Origin: Lachnospiraceae bacterium NK3A20
Lineage (GTDB): Bacteria > Bacillota > Clostridia > Lachnospirales > Lachnospiraceae
Direction of reading: 5' to 3'
Assembly (NCBI GenBank): GCA_900107575.1
Contig: FNQX01000014.1
Span: 32,057 to 96,056, forward strand
Length of the DNA: 64,000 nt
The translations under genes and the position numbers were made by a program. The notes under the pieces were generated by a model. It worked only from the letters and a program-made list of their open reading frames with translations, ran no database searches and had not been told where the DNA came from. Below, piece by piece: positions 41,001 through 49,986 of this stretch. Every line of letters begins with the position of its first letter. The first letter of the stretch is position 1.

Positions 41001-41576
41001 TCAGGAGAAGAGTATCCGATTGAAATCTGGGAAGGAATCCCTGGAGAGGATGGAGCGGAACTTCTCTCCAGCGTCATCTATCAAAAGCCTTCCATCTGGA
41101 ATGTCTATCAGCCGGAGACGTATCAGCTGCAGCGTAAACTCAGAGGAGTCACGAGCCTCAGCATCCGGGTGCATCAGAAGATACACATCAAAGGATTTAC
41201 CTTTACAAGATATGAGAAGGCCTGGATTCGGCAGAGCGCGGCAAAGGCAGATGAGATCTACGGCGATACCTATGAGGTGGATGGAGACATCGTCCGCGGC
41301 ATCGGGAACAACGTTTCGCTTGTTTATCACGGCATGGATTTCAGAGACAGACCCGCCTGTGGCCTCCGCATCGCCGGCAGCACACCGCTGCCCGTCAACA
41401 CCATTCATCTGCGGTTCCACGACGGAACCACGGAAGAGAAGGAGATTCTGGAATTTCGAGGAGATGGAGAGGCTGTGCAGGAGTTCCGCTTTACAGAGAA
41501 ACATGCAAAGTGTGATCTGACCTTCCTCTTCCTGCCGGGATCGAATTTCGACTTTGCATGGTTCGAGATGATCTGA
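38097..41576 (+). CDS. GH2 glycosidase, large multidomain form
   Basis: 1159 residues. Sugar-binding domain (about 1-170, with IPHDWLITDGANLYRDGTGWYHR), immunoglobulin-like domain, and TIM barrel (about 310-620) with acid/base Glu430 in WSIGNEIYD and nucleophile Glu509 in YGSETYS. DUF4982-like and further beta-sandwich domains fill the C-terminus (about 650-1159, including VRVEVQGGELVGLDNGD and a galactose-binding-like end). The C-terminal half is longer than in most GH2 enzymes. GGAG at 38086 sets the start. Probable beta-galactosidase or beta-glucuronidase/xylosidase side-chain activity; the specificity is not readable from sequence. No signal peptide. Confidence 0.88.
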   Translation: MKTLIWDNWEFLEMPVGTDYREAVSALAVGEFAPVTIPHDWLITDGANLYRDGTGWYHRVLTASPEDLSGQRAFLIFDGVYMDSTCYLNGEKIGEWKYGYTRFSFEITGKLRAGRNDLMVSATFREPNSRWYSGAGIERNVWLEMLPSTCIKDGAIYISTKEIAPSTFTLRVQAEVSGDDRENTDMEVSLLDHGEKLVPLSQEEIADDVQGLQQADAMTVGQHQSSETDLPEGSMAKAADGTSVRVKTLTFSGLHGWDVDDPYLYEVKVSLCSQSDDSVLQALQREEADGRILQTEVVRIGFRTIELSPDHGLFLNHRHIKIQGVCLHSDAGALGNTYHEEAVRRQLRILQRMGVNALRLSHNPFSAEVLDLADEMGFLVMDEAFDMWRMPKTTYDYARFFDEWQARDIESFVRRDRNHPCVFLWSIGNEIYDQHVDESGYEITRMLTDEVEALDPCHNARVTAASNYLPWENAQHCAEIYRIAGYNYSEKYYEAHHKSHPDWVIYGSETYSITSSRGIYHFPLGASILADEDEQCSSLGNSTTSWGAKSLEQCITYDRDLPFSMGQFIWTGWDYIGEPTPYHTRNSYFGLVDTAGFPKDAYYVFQAAWTDPRKTPMVHVFPYWDFNPGQLIDVRVCSNLPTVELFVNGVSCGKQQLDHDVGSGPHIIGDYQVRYVRGEITAVAYDESGRKICEETRHSFGDMERFVVKEEMVAEGPLHYYEIRAVDHDGYPVENAVDRVRVEVQGGELVGLDNGDSTDEDGYQGPEKRLFSGKLLAIVRADAEKLSIEEIEENSSIQITVTPVGQVSTRKLEIVPQDGQSMDASHKEASAQIVVYPENAADQDFACSVVDDNGVPTNIATATREGNRIHLAAIGDGSFHLRVTSQSGTGHVRLISQNEYEIHGMGPAYLDPYDFIYGSLYTHVVGEVGSGNEKGVATARDGETIVTWSNLDFGDIGSDKVKLWIFALSGEEYPIEIWEGIPGEDGAELLSSVIYQKPSIWNVYQPETYQLQRKLRGVTSLSIRVHQKIHIKGFTFTRYEKAWIRQSAAKADEIYGDTYEVDGDIVRGIGNNVSLVYHGMDFRDRPACGLRIAGSTPLPVNTIHLRFHDGTTEEKEILEFRGDGEAVQEFRFTEKHAKCDLTFLFLPGSNFDFAWFEMI

Positions 41577-41697
41577 CTGGAAAGTTATACAATAATTGCT
41601 CCTGCTGTTTGTCAGAATGGCTCGAAATGACTGGAAACATGCGCAAACATTGGATTCTGTCGGACATGGATCTGCATATAGTGCACAAAAAAGGCAA

Positions 41698-41713
41698 GAA
41701 TTAATAAATTCTA
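41698..41713. repeat. Inverted repeat upstream of the ABC permease genes
   Basis: AGAATT-AATA-AATTCT lies in the AT-rich 236-bp gap between the GH2 and permease genes, 100 bases before the permease start. It could be an operator; no clear promoter is assigned in this gap. Confidence 0.35.
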
Positions 41714-41812
41714 CGCACAAAGTAAGCGGTCCACTTTTCGCACGAATGATAAAGTTAGACCGTGCAAAGAGTTATATTGCAGCAGCTCACATGAGGGAAA
41801 GGAGATAAGCCG

Positions 41813-42754
41813 ATGGCAGCAAAACAGAAGGTCACAGGCTACGGCGGCCGTAAGTCGCTGGGGCGTCACTTCAGGAAATACTGGCAGCTGTATGCCATGA
41901 TGTTGATTCCTATCATCTACTACATCATTTTCCGGTACGTACCCATGCTGGGTAACATTATCGCATTCCGCAGATACCGTGCGGGCAGCAGCATTCTGGG
42001 TGATGAGTGGAGCGGATTTAAATATTTCCGGCAGTTCATCCACGACAGCAATTTCTGGAGGTCATTCCGCAACACACTTCTGCTGAATGGTAAATATCTG
42101 TTGATCAGCTTCCCCGTTACGATTATTTTCGCGCTACTCCTGAACGAGATCAAGAACATGAAGTTCAAAAAGTTCGTTCAGACGATCACCTACCTGCCTC
42201 ACTTCATCTCAATCGTCATCGTGGCGGGCATGATTCGCGAGCTCTTATCTACGAGCGGTCCGATCAACAACGCCATTGTCGCTTCCGGCGGAGAGGCCAT
42301 TCAGTTCATCTCGCTGCCGCAGTGGTTCACTACGATTTTCGTCGCATCCGGTATCTGGCAGGGGCTTGGCTGGAACACAATCCTGTACCTTGCCGCCATG
42401 TCTGGTATCAACCCGGAGTTGTATGAGGCGGCGAGCCTTGATGGCGCCGGCAGGTTCAAACAGGCACTGCACGTTACGATTCCCGGAATTCTCCCCACGA
42501 TCATGACGCTGCTCATCCTCAATATCGGCTCCCTGTGCGGCAGCGTCGCCTTCGAGAAGGTCATGCTGCTGTATCAGCCGACGACCTATGAGACAGCCGA
42601 TATCATCGCTACCTACGTTTACCGTATGGGTCTTGGGTCAGGTAACTACAGCTACGCAACTGCCGTAGGTCTCTTCCAGGGTATCATTAACGTCGTACTG
42701 CTGACCGCAGCCAATGTGTTCTCGAAGAGAACAACAGGCAGCAGTCTTTACTAA
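41813..42754 (+). CDS. Sugar ABC transporter permease (LplB family)
   Basis: 313 residues, six membrane helices, with the EAA loop (EAASLDGAGRFKQALHVTIPGI, about residues 203-224) that docks on the ATPase. The N-terminus is basic (KVTGYGGRKSLGRHFRKYWQ). AAAGGAG precedes the ATG. It forms the transmembrane channel with the next gene; the ATPase (MsmK type) is not in the window and is probably shared. Twelve bases separate it from its partner. Confidence 0.93.
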   Translation: MAAKQKVTGYGGRKSLGRHFRKYWQLYAMMLIPIIYYIIFRYVPMLGNIIAFRRYRAGSSILGDEWSGFKYFRQFIHDSNFWRSFRNTLLLNGKYLLISFPVTIIFALLLNEIKNMKFKKFVQTITYLPHFISIVIVAGMIRELLSTSGPINNAIVASGGEAIQFISLPQWFTTIFVASGIWQGLGWNTILYLAAMSGINPELYEAASLDGAGRFKQALHVTIPGILPTIMTLLILNIGSLCGSVAFEKVMLLYQPTTYETADIIATYVYRMGLGSGNYSYATAVGLFQGIINVVLLTAANVFSKRTTGSSLY

Positions 42755-42766
42755 GGGAGGTGCAAA

Positions 42767-43669
42767 ATGGCGAAGAAAAATGTTGACGATGCGCCGATGG
42801 CTTCCAGAATGATCATTTCCAAAGGGTACCGGACATTCACTGTGATCAACGACATCTTCATGGTGATCATCTGCCTTGTTATGCTGTACCCGTTCCTATA
42901 TCTCGTGGCACAGTCTTTCTCTTCCACAGAGGCAATCGTGGCAGGCAAGGTAGGCATTGTTCCGGTAGGCTTCAGTGTAGAGACGTATAAATATGTACTG
43001 ACCAGCAACGTATTCCTTCCCGATTATCTGAACACGGTGATCTACGCCGTGATCGGCACGGTGAGTGCGCTGATCCTGAGCTGCCTCTTGGCTTATCCTC
43101 TGTCGAAAAAAGAGCTTCGGGGCAACAAGATTGTCGGTCCCTTCATCATCTTCACGATGTATTTCGCAGGAGGCATGATCCCGAACTACATCCTGATGAC
43201 TTCGTTAGGACTCAAGGATACCGTGGCAGCCTTCATCCTGCCCGGTGTCATCTCAACCTACTATGTCATCCTGATGCGGTCTTTCTTCGAATCCGTTCCG
43301 GCAGAGCTCGAGGAAGCGGGTGAGATCGACGGGCTTTCGAAATTCGGCGCTTTCCTCCACGTTGCGCTGCCGATGTCGAAGCCGATCATCGCGACGATGA
43401 CACTGTTCTATCTGGTGCAGTACTGGAATAACTGGTTTGATGCTTTCCTGTATCTGGATACACCGACGAAGTGGCCGGTTGCATATTACCTCAGAACCCT
43501 CATCTCCACATCGAGCTCCTCCGCGGAGGATGCGGGTGAGGCGATGACCATTGCAGCGAACATCAAATCCTGCGCCATGGTACTGACGGCGGCGCCGATT
43601 ATCTGCGTCTACCCGTTCATTCAGAAATACTTCGTACAGGGCATGATGCTCGGCGGCGTGAAGGGATAA
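42767..43669 (+). CDS. Carbohydrate ABC transporter permease (YtcP family)
   Basis: 300 residues with six membrane helices, an N-terminal cytosolic tail, and an EAA-type loop (EEAGEIDGLSKFGAFLHVALPMSKP, about residues 182-206). The preceding AGGGAGGTG is a strong ribosome binding site. Second half of the transmembrane pair for the LipO-type binding protein encoded next. Confidence 0.93.
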   Translation: MAKKNVDDAPMASRMIISKGYRTFTVINDIFMVIICLVMLYPFLYLVAQSFSSTEAIVAGKVGIVPVGFSVETYKYVLTSNVFLPDYLNTVIYAVIGTVSALILSCLLAYPLSKKELRGNKIVGPFIIFTMYFAGGMIPNYILMTSLGLKDTVAAFILPGVISTYYVILMRSFFESVPAELEEAGEIDGLSKFGAFLHVALPMSKPIIATMTLFYLVQYWNNWFDAFLYLDTPTKWPVAYYLRTLISTSSSSAEDAGEAMTIAANIKSCAMVLTAAPIICVYPFIQKYFVQGMMLGGVKG

Positions 43670-43739
43670 GAGATGTAACGCCTGCCATCATGGCGGGCCG
43701 ATACATATATGCTTCAAGGAGTGAGCAAAAGGAGGTTAC

Positions 43740-45521
43740 ATGAAAAAGAGAGTCATTAGTATTGTTCTGTCAACGCTCATGGCTGCCACGGTTCTGGCGG
43801 GCTGCGGTGGAGGCGGCAGTGCCACACCCGATGCCGGCAGCAGTACGGCAGATACCGCGGCAGCACCTGCGGTGGAAGAGGCGAAGCCCGATGAGAACGG
43901 TGTGTATCAGGCAGACGGCTACACCTACGGTACGAAGTTCTATTCGGATGAGCCGGTGACGTACACCATGTTCTTCAATGACAACGACGCCTATCCGATT
44001 CAGGACAGCTGGTACGCGGAGGGTGGTATCTTCGACGCCATCACCAAGGCGACCAATGTCAAGCTGGATCTTACCGTAGTCAACAACGCAGACTATTCGG
44101 ACAAGGTATCCCTTGCTATCAATTCCGGCGAAACGCCAATGATCATTCCCAAGATCTACGACGAGACGCCGTATGTCAGCGGCGGCGGTGTCGTGCCTGT
44201 ATCTGACTATACGCAGTACATGCCGAACTACACCGGATTCTATAATGATTACAACATGAAGGCCGATGTAGACACGCTCCTCCAGGAGGATGGTAAATAC
44301 TACAGGCTGCCCGGTCTCAAAGAGACTGCCCTGCAGGATTACACCTTCCTGCTGCGCAAGGATATCTTCGACGCGGCCGGCTATAAGGTAGAAGATCTGG
44401 AGAAGGACTGGACCTGGGATGATTTCGCAGACGTTCTGATCGGCGTGAAGAAATACATGGTGGATCAGGGCATGGTCGGAGAGAATGACTACATCTGGTC
44501 CGACAGATGGTGCGGCGCTGATTCCGGCTATGGTTCCGGCGGCTGCCTTCTAAACCTCATCTCCAACAGCTACGGCATCTATACGTCATGGAGTGCAACG
44601 GGCGGTCGCAATGGTGGCGGCGATCTGTATTTTGACACTGCCGCAGATGAGTTCAAACTCTCCGCAACCAGCGATGCATACAAAGAGTACATGAACGTTG
44701 TTCAGAAGCTTGTATCCAACAAGATCCTGGATCCCGAGACATGGTCTCAGCAGGATTCCACGGCGGACAACAAGTTCTATACCGGCAAGACGGCTCTGCT
44801 CATGACGAACCGCGCGCAGACGACAGCACAGGTGGAAGGTCTCGAATCGCAGCTGGGCAAGGGCAATTTCGAGGTTTACCGCTGCGTCATCCCGAAGGGA
44901 ACGACGAATTTCCAGGCAGAGAACTCCAGACTGGAGTGCGGTCTCATGGTGTCGAAGAGCGCGCTGGACGACCTGGGCGAAGCGGATTTTATCAAGATGA
45001 TGAGATTCATCGACTGGCTCTGGTACTCCAAAGAGGGTCTCACACTTACCAAGTGGGGCATCGAAGGCGAGGACGGCACTTACACCGTTGACGCGGACGG
45101 ACATTATGCACTGAATCCCGGCTACTACTGCGGTGGCCTTTCCATCGCGCAGACGTCAGACGATCAGGAAGACATGAGACTGAAATACGGTTTCGCCTGC
45201 GGCAACTTCATGTACAGCGGCACGACGGACCTTCTGACCTCCAACTTCTCCGAGGATCTGCAGGCATTCTACGACAGGCAGAACTCCTACCGCGAGTTGA
45301 AGCCTCTGGACCCTGTTGTTGCTCTTTCTGAGGATGACAAGGAGCAGATGAACCTGTGGGCAACGCCTCTGTTCGATACCGAGAACACGTGGACGCTCAA
45401 GTTCGCGATGGGTCAGGCGGATGTCAATGCTGACTGGGATACCTACGTGGCAGAGGTTGAGGCGCAGAACGCGCAGAACGTACTGGATATGTACAACAAC
45501 TATTACAAGGGAACCAATTAA
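43740..45521 (+). CDS. LipO-type oligosaccharide-binding lipoprotein
   Basis: 593 residues. Signal peptide and lipobox end at Cys22 (TVLAGCGGGG), followed by an Ala/Asp/Thr/Ser linker (to about 48). The two-lobed binding domain (50-593) is rich in Tyr and Trp (YTMFFNDNDAYPIQDSWYAEGG, YTFLLRKDIFDAAGYKVEDL, FIDWLWYSKEGLTLTKWG). It likely delivers acetylated or glucuronidated xylo-oligosaccharides to the two permeases upstream. AAAGGAGG is a very strong ribosome binding site, consistent with the high amounts binding proteins need. A terminator follows. Confidence 0.93.
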   Translation: MKKRVISIVLSTLMAATVLAGCGGGGSATPDAGSSTADTAAAPAVEEAKPDENGVYQADGYTYGTKFYSDEPVTYTMFFNDNDAYPIQDSWYAEGGIFDAITKATNVKLDLTVVNNADYSDKVSLAINSGETPMIIPKIYDETPYVSGGGVVPVSDYTQYMPNYTGFYNDYNMKADVDTLLQEDGKYYRLPGLKETALQDYTFLLRKDIFDAAGYKVEDLEKDWTWDDFADVLIGVKKYMVDQGMVGENDYIWSDRWCGADSGYGSGGCLLNLISNSYGIYTSWSATGGRNGGGDLYFDTAADEFKLSATSDAYKEYMNVVQKLVSNKILDPETWSQQDSTADNKFYTGKTALLMTNRAQTTAQVEGLESQLGKGNFEVYRCVIPKGTTNFQAENSRLECGLMVSKSALDDLGEADFIKMMRFIDWLWYSKEGLTLTKWGIEGEDGTYTVDADGHYALNPGYYCGGLSIAQTSDDQEDMRLKYGFACGNFMYSGTTDLLTSNFSEDLQAFYDRQNSYRELKPLDPVVALSEDDKEQMNLWATPLFDTENTWTLKFAMGQADVNADWDTYVAEVEAQNAQNVLDMYNNYYKGTN

Positions 45522-45564
45522 TCCAGTTCCGGCGTGACAGGGAATAGAAGGCATCTAATGGTTT

Positions 45565-45600
45565 GGCGGGGCGGTTCCAGGAGGACTACCCCGCCTTTAT
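45565..45600 (+). terminator. Terminator after the binding-protein gene
   Basis: GGCGGGG / CCCCGCC stem with a 17-nt loop, followed by TTTAT. The T-run is short, so some read-through into the YesL-like gene 20 bases on is likely. Confidence 0.6.
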
Positions 45601-45620
45601 GACAGGAGAACACGAGCAAT

Positions 45621-46397
45621 ATGTTCGGCGGACAGAATTTCAACAACATGGGCGGGACACTGGGCGGCCCGCAGGAAGACAGACACGCGACGGGCTACAG
45701 CTTCCACATGATTATCGACAATCTCACCAGGCTCCTCATCACGAACCTGATTGCTATCCTGTCGATGGTGCCTGCGGGGATTGGCTTTTCCCTGGGGGCG
45801 CTGTGGAATCTGCCGCTCCTCCTCCTGCTCTCGGGGGTGGTCGGCGGAGCGATCGCGGGACCGTTCTACGGGGCGCTGTATGACGCCTGCCTGCAATCCT
45901 ATCGCGGCTTCCCCGGCAGATGGTTCGAGCGGTACCGGAAAGTTCTTCGCAGAGAGTGGAAGCGCTGCCTCCTCCCGGGGATTGTCCTCGGCCTTGTCGC
46001 GGCTCTTTCCATCAATGTTCTTGACAATGTGCAAAGCGGCAATGCCATCCCCATGGGAATGTTCGCAAGCGTCCTGGTCATATGGATCGTGGCGTCTGCT
46101 GTTTACCTGTATCTGTGGCCGCAGCTGATCCTGCTGGATCTCTCTCTCAGGAATATCCTGACCAACGCGCGGCTCATGGCAATGATGCATCCCGCCGTGA
46201 CGTTCGCCGCAATCGGACTGCAGACGATCTACTGGATCTTCATGTTCATTCTCTATCCCTACTCGGGAATATTCATGATGATCCTGGGCGTCTGGTTCCC
46301 GGCTTTTTTCGGTATCCAGATCATCTATGACAAGCTGGATCAGGAGATGCAGCTGGAAAAGCGCCTTATGGAGAAGCTGGAGGAAGATGGCGAATAG
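45621..46397 (+). CDS. YesL-like (DUF624) membrane protein
   Basis: 258 residues with five to six helices (about 38-58, 68-90, 117-137, 148-170, 190-215, 220-240). It matches DUF624/YesL proteins that accompany rhamnogalacturonan and xylan ABC transporters (a GPFYGALYDACLQSYRGFPGRWFERY central loop). The role is unknown; a transporter accessory function is usual inference. The N-terminus is Gly/Asn-rich (MFGGQNFNNMGGTLGG). AGGAG lies before the ATG. Confidence 0.87.
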   Translation: MFGGQNFNNMGGTLGGPQEDRHATGYSFHMIIDNLTRLLITNLIAILSMVPAGIGFSLGALWNLPLLLLLSGVVGGAIAGPFYGALYDACLQSYRGFPGRWFERYRKVLRREWKRCLLPGIVLGLVAALSINVLDNVQSGNAIPMGMFASVLVIWIVASAVYLYLWPQLILLDLSLRNILTNARLMAMMHPAVTFAAIGLQTIYWIFMFILYPYSGIFMMILGVWFPAFFGIQIIYDKLDQEMQLEKRLMEKLEEDGE

Positions 46398-46495
46398 CAG
46401 ACTCGCGGAGCGCTAACAGAACAAGAAACGAAAACTTTTGAGAGCGTAACGGAATCATAACATCAACAAAACTTAGTCTGAAAGGAGAATCACAC

Positions 46496-47557
46496 ATGGC
46501 AACGATGAAGGGTGCGTTCATGCGCGGGCTCGACAATATGATTATCAAGGAGATTGACAAGCCAACCGCGGGCCGGGGGAACGTCGTCGTATCTCTGGAA
46601 TACATCGGCATCTGCGGCTCAGATGTCCACTATTACCACAGCGGCAGGGTCGGCGCGTACGAGGTGGACCTTGACCAGGACTACATGCTGGGCCATGAGG
46701 CGGCAGGCACTGTCGTGGAGGTTGGCGAGGGTGTCACAGATCTGCGCCCGGGCGATCGCGTCTGCCTGGAGCCAGGCGTTACGGACGGCACGTGTGAGTT
46801 CTGCAAATCGGGCAAATACAACCTCTGCCCGGATGTGCAGTTCCTCGCGACACCTCCGGTGCCCGGCTGCAATGAGGAGTTCATTGAATTCCCGGCAGAC
46901 TATTGTTTCAAGCTGCCTGACAACGTGTCGACGAAGGAAGGCGCGCTCATCGAGCCACTTTCAGTTGGTTTCCACGCGGCGAATCAGGGCGAGGTGCAGG
47001 TCGGGGAGAGTGTGCTGATCCTCGGTGCCGGGACCATCGGCATGACGACGCTGTTATCCTGCAAGGCGCACGGTGCAGGGAAGATCATCGTCGCGGATCT
47101 CATTGACGCGAAGCTGGATCTCGCGAAGCAGATGGGTGCCGACGTTGTGATCAACAGCGGCAGGCAGGATGTCTTCGAAGAAGTGAAAGCGGCGACGAAC
47201 GGTGAAGGCGCGGAGAAGGTCTTCGAGACCGCGGGGAGTGCCGTCACCATTGCGCAGACGCCGTTCCTCGTGAAGCGCGGCGGCACGATCACACTCGTGG
47301 GCATTTCCGTGAAGCCCGAGATCAACTACAATTTCGCGCAGATCATGGACAAGGAGGCCACGATCAAGTCGGTATTCCGCTATCGCAACATCTTCCCACG
47401 TGCCATTGCGGCGGTAGCGAAAGGTGCAATTGACGTGAAGCCGCTCATCACGCACGAGTTCGATTTCGAGCACATCCAGGATGCGTACCAGGAGGCGCTG
47501 AACAACAAGACCGACGCCCTCAAGGTGGTAATCCGGGTGAAACAGGCGGAGAATTGA
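46496..47557 (+). CDS. Zinc-dependent polyol/xylitol-type dehydrogenase
   Basis: 353 residues of the medium-chain dehydrogenase family, closest in pattern to sorbitol/xylitol dehydrogenases. Catalytic zinc ligands lie in GICGSDVHYYH and GHEAAG; the NAD(P) site is VLILGAGTIGM (about 173-183). The structural zinc lobe reads DGTCEFCKSGKYNLC: three cysteines remain and the first of the usual four is Asp, as in some xylitol dehydrogenases without structural zinc. It probably interconverts a pentose polyol and its ketose. AAAGGAGA precedes the ATG; a hairpin follows. Confidence 0.88.
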   Translation: MATMKGAFMRGLDNMIIKEIDKPTAGRGNVVVSLEYIGICGSDVHYYHSGRVGAYEVDLDQDYMLGHEAAGTVVEVGEGVTDLRPGDRVCLEPGVTDGTCEFCKSGKYNLCPDVQFLATPPVPGCNEEFIEFPADYCFKLPDNVSTKEGALIEPLSVGFHAANQGEVQVGESVLILGAGTIGMTTLLSCKAHGAGKIIVADLIDAKLDLAKQMGADVVINSGRQDVFEEVKAATNGEGAEKVFETAGSAVTIAQTPFLVKRGGTITLVGISVKPEINYNFAQIMDKEATIKSVFRYRNIFPRAIAAVAKGAIDVKPLITHEFDFEHIQDAYQEALNNKTDALKVVIRVKQAEN

Positions 47558-47613
47558 GCCATTCACCAGCAGAATTCTGCGCGAATCCATGAAAACAGAA
47601 GACGATCCGATAC

Positions 47614-47656
47614 ATTGTGCAGCCTCCCGGGAGTATCCCCTCCCGCGGGGGTTGTT
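47614..47656 (+). terminator. Imperfect terminator-like hairpin after the dehydrogenase gene
   Basis: CAGCCTCCCGGGAG and CCCTCCCGCGGGGGTTG can pair over about eight bases with G-T pairs, followed by TTTC. The sequence is recognisably related to the terminator at 30485-30525 (CGATACA..TGCAGCCTCCCG in both), so it may be a degenerate copy of the same element. Confidence 0.5.
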
Positions 47657-47720
47657 TCATATTCTCCAATCCACGCAAATCCCATAGCGCACGCCTGCGT
47701 TTCCGTGTAAAATGTTTTAC

Positions 47721-49100
47721 ATGGATTTATTTGATTACATGCGTGAGAAGAATACGGAGAAGGAGTCGCCGCTCGCCTCGAGAATGCGCCCCCGTACGCT
47801 CGATGAAGTTGTGGGGCAGGAGCACATCATAGGCAAAGACAAGCTCCTCTACCGCGCGATCAGGGCGGACAAGATCGGCTCGATTATTCTCTACGGCCCG
47901 CCCGGCACGGGCAAGACGACCCTCGCGAAAGTCATCGCGAACTCTACGAGTGCGGAATTCCGCCAGATCAACGCGACCAGCGCGGGCAAAAAGGACATGG
48001 AGGAGATCGTGCAGGAGGCGAAGGACCGTCTCGGAGGGTACGGCCGCAAGACGATCCTCTTCATCGACGAGATTCACCGATTCAATAAGGGGCAGCAGGA
48101 CTACCTCCTGCCTTTCGTCGAGGACGGCACGATCACGCTCATCGGCGCGACGACGGAGAATCCCTATTTCGAGGTGAATTCGGCGCTGATCTCGCGCTCC
48201 ATGATCTTCGAGCTGCACCCGCTCACGACGGAAAACATCAGAACCCTGATCCATCGTGCCGTCTATGACAGCGATCGCGGCATGGGGGCGTACAACGCGG
48301 AGATTGACGACGACGCGGAGGAGTTCCTCGCCGAGATGTCCAACGGCGACGCGCGCCACGCGCTGAACGCGGTCGAGCTGGGCGTTCTCACGACGGACAA
48401 ATCGGCGGACGGGAAGATTCATATCACGCTGGACGTCGCGCGCGAGTGCATCCAGAAGCGGGTTGCGCGCTATGATAAAAAAGGCGATAATCACTACGAT
48501 ACGATTTCGGCTTTCATCAAGAGTATGCGCGGCTCGGATCCTGACGCCGCGGTTTACTATCTGGCGCGCATGATGAACGCGGGCGAGGAGCCGGAATTCA
48601 TCGCAAGGCGCATCATGATCTGTGCGAGCGAGGATGTCGGCAACGCCGATCCCAACGCCCTGCGTGTCGCGGTCGCGGCTTCTCTCGCGGCGGAGCGAAT
48701 CGGCTGGCCCGAATCCCGCATCATCCTCGCGCAGGCAGCGGAATATGTCGCAACGGCGCCGAAGTCCAACACGGCGGACGCTTCTATCGGGAAAGCGGTG
48801 CAGCTCGTCGAAGAGACCGGCGACCTGCCGATCCCGCCCTATCTGCAGGACGCACATTACAGCCATGCCAAAGACCTCGGTCACGGCATCGGCTACCAGT
48901 ACAGCCACCTGTACGAACAGCACTATTCCGGGCAGCAGTACCTGCCGGATGCCGTGAAGGATGAGAGGCTGTACGAGCCCTCCGAGAACGGCTACGAGCA
49001 GAGGATCCGCGCGCACATGTACGATCTCACGCACAGCGAGCGCTACCGGGAGCCGCAGGAGCTGGAACCGCAGCCGCACGATAAGACCGACCGTACCTGA
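47721..49100 (+). CDS. rarA: Replication-associated recombination protein RarA (MgsA), AAA+ ATPase
   Basis: 459 residues from the ATG at 47721, the usual MDLFDYMREKN start for this family in Clostridia (47712 is a less likely alternative). Walker A is GPPGTGKTT (Lys65) and Walker B is DEIHRF (Asp116); sensor 1 is GATTENP. The C-terminal tetramerisation domain is complete. RarA acts at stalled replication forks. A palindrome, GTAAAATGTTTTAC, overlaps the start region. Downstream DUF4364 gene is its common neighbour. Confidence 0.95.
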   Translation: MDLFDYMREKNTEKESPLASRMRPRTLDEVVGQEHIIGKDKLLYRAIRADKIGSIILYGPPGTGKTTLAKVIANSTSAEFRQINATSAGKKDMEEIVQEAKDRLGGYGRKTILFIDEIHRFNKGQQDYLLPFVEDGTITLIGATTENPYFEVNSALISRSMIFELHPLTTENIRTLIHRAVYDSDRGMGAYNAEIDDDAEEFLAEMSNGDARHALNAVELGVLTTDKSADGKIHITLDVARECIQKRVARYDKKGDNHYDTISAFIKSMRGSDPDAAVYYLARMMNAGEEPEFIARRIMICASEDVGNADPNALRVAVAASLAAERIGWPESRIILAQAAEYVATAPKSNTADASIGKAVQLVEETGDLPIPPYLQDAHYSHAKDLGHGIGYQYSHLYEQHYSGQQYLPDAVKDERLYEPSENGYEQRIRAHMYDLTHSERYREPQELEPQPHDKTDRT

Positions 49101-49119
49101 TAGAACAGTTGCGTAAGCC

Positions 49120-49140
49120 TGCTATTTTCGCGTAATAGCA
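49120..49140. repeat. Inverted repeat after rarA
   Basis: TGCTATT / AATAGCA arms with a 7-nt loop lie 19 bases after the rarA stop codon; no T-run. It may attenuate read-through into the DUF4364 gene. Confidence 0.4.
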
Positions 49141-49156
49141 ACATAAGGACACACGA

Positions 49157-49672
49157 ATGGAATCACCCCTGGCAGTTTATCAGCTCATCATATTGTATCT
49201 GCTCACAAGAGGCGGCGGCGAAATCGCAATGCCGCACATCTCGAATTTCCTCATCGAGAACGGATATGTCAATTTCGAATCGCTCGTCGGCGCTTATGAG
49301 GAGGCGGAGAACAACGGCTTTGTGTCGTCGCGAACGCTCCCGGGGGACAAGACTTTCCTCTCTGTCACGGACGAGGGCAGGCAGACACTCAAATTCTTCG
49401 AATCGCAGCTCTCACCCGCGATTCAGCAGCAGGCGGACGCGTACCTTCGGAGTATCGGCCGGGAACTCGTCGACGACAGGAGCATCATCTCCGAATATTA
49501 CAAGGCTTCGTACGGCGGTTATATCGCGCACATGGTGGTGAAGGAGGACAAGGCCATTCTCCTCGAAGTGAATCTCAATGTGCCGACCGAGGATGCGGCG
49601 AAACAGGTCCTCAGGAACTGGAGAGAGAAGAGCGGCGACGTCTACCAGTCTCTCATTCAGCAGCTCTTCTGA
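49157..49672 (+). CDS. DUF4364 family protein
   Basis: 171 residues. An N-terminal winged-helix-like part (VYQLIILYLLTRGGGEIAMPHISNFLIENGYVNFESLVGAYEEAENNGFVSSRTLPGDKTFLSVTDEGRQTL) is typical of DUF4364, a group of small cytoplasmic proteins of Clostridia with likely DNA-binding role. The C-terminal half is alpha/beta. Usual length. It follows rarA by 56 bases; the function is unknown. Confidence 0.9.
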   Translation: MESPLAVYQLIILYLLTRGGGEIAMPHISNFLIENGYVNFESLVGAYEEAENNGFVSSRTLPGDKTFLSVTDEGRQTLKFFESQLSPAIQQQADAYLRSIGRELVDDRSIISEYYKASYGGYIAHMVVKEDKAILLEVNLNVPTEDAAKQVLRNWREKSGDVYQSLIQQLF

Positions 49673-49689
49673 ACTTTCTGAATCATCCG

Positions 49690-49718
49690 TTGATTTCCGA
49701 TATTCACTGCACTATAAT
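49690..49718 (+). promoter_or_regulatory. Sigma-A type promoter for the DUF4349 gene
   Basis: TTGATT (49690-49695) and TATAAT (49713-49718) with a 17-base spacer. It would start transcription near 49725, leaving a 5' leader of about 260 bases before the ATG at 49987. The leader has no coding frame and no recognised riboswitch. Confidence 0.65.
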
Positions 49719-49986
49719 GCGATTGAAAGCAATAATTTCTTTTCATCTCTTCCGGATGTGTATGTCACGCACCCGGATACAGCAAGGCTACCCTCAACTG
49801 AAGACTCGTCAACATGGCAGCAGGTACCGTGCGGAACAGCAGTTCCGATCGTGTAGCCTGTACTGACGCGTGGCGCCCCGGAAGGCTGCAGCATTTCTAT
49901 CTGCCGATTCTATGACCCGGGCCCGCGTGATGGTGCTGCAGCTCATCGTACATTCCCAGAGAAAACAACAGAAAAGAGGTGAGATT

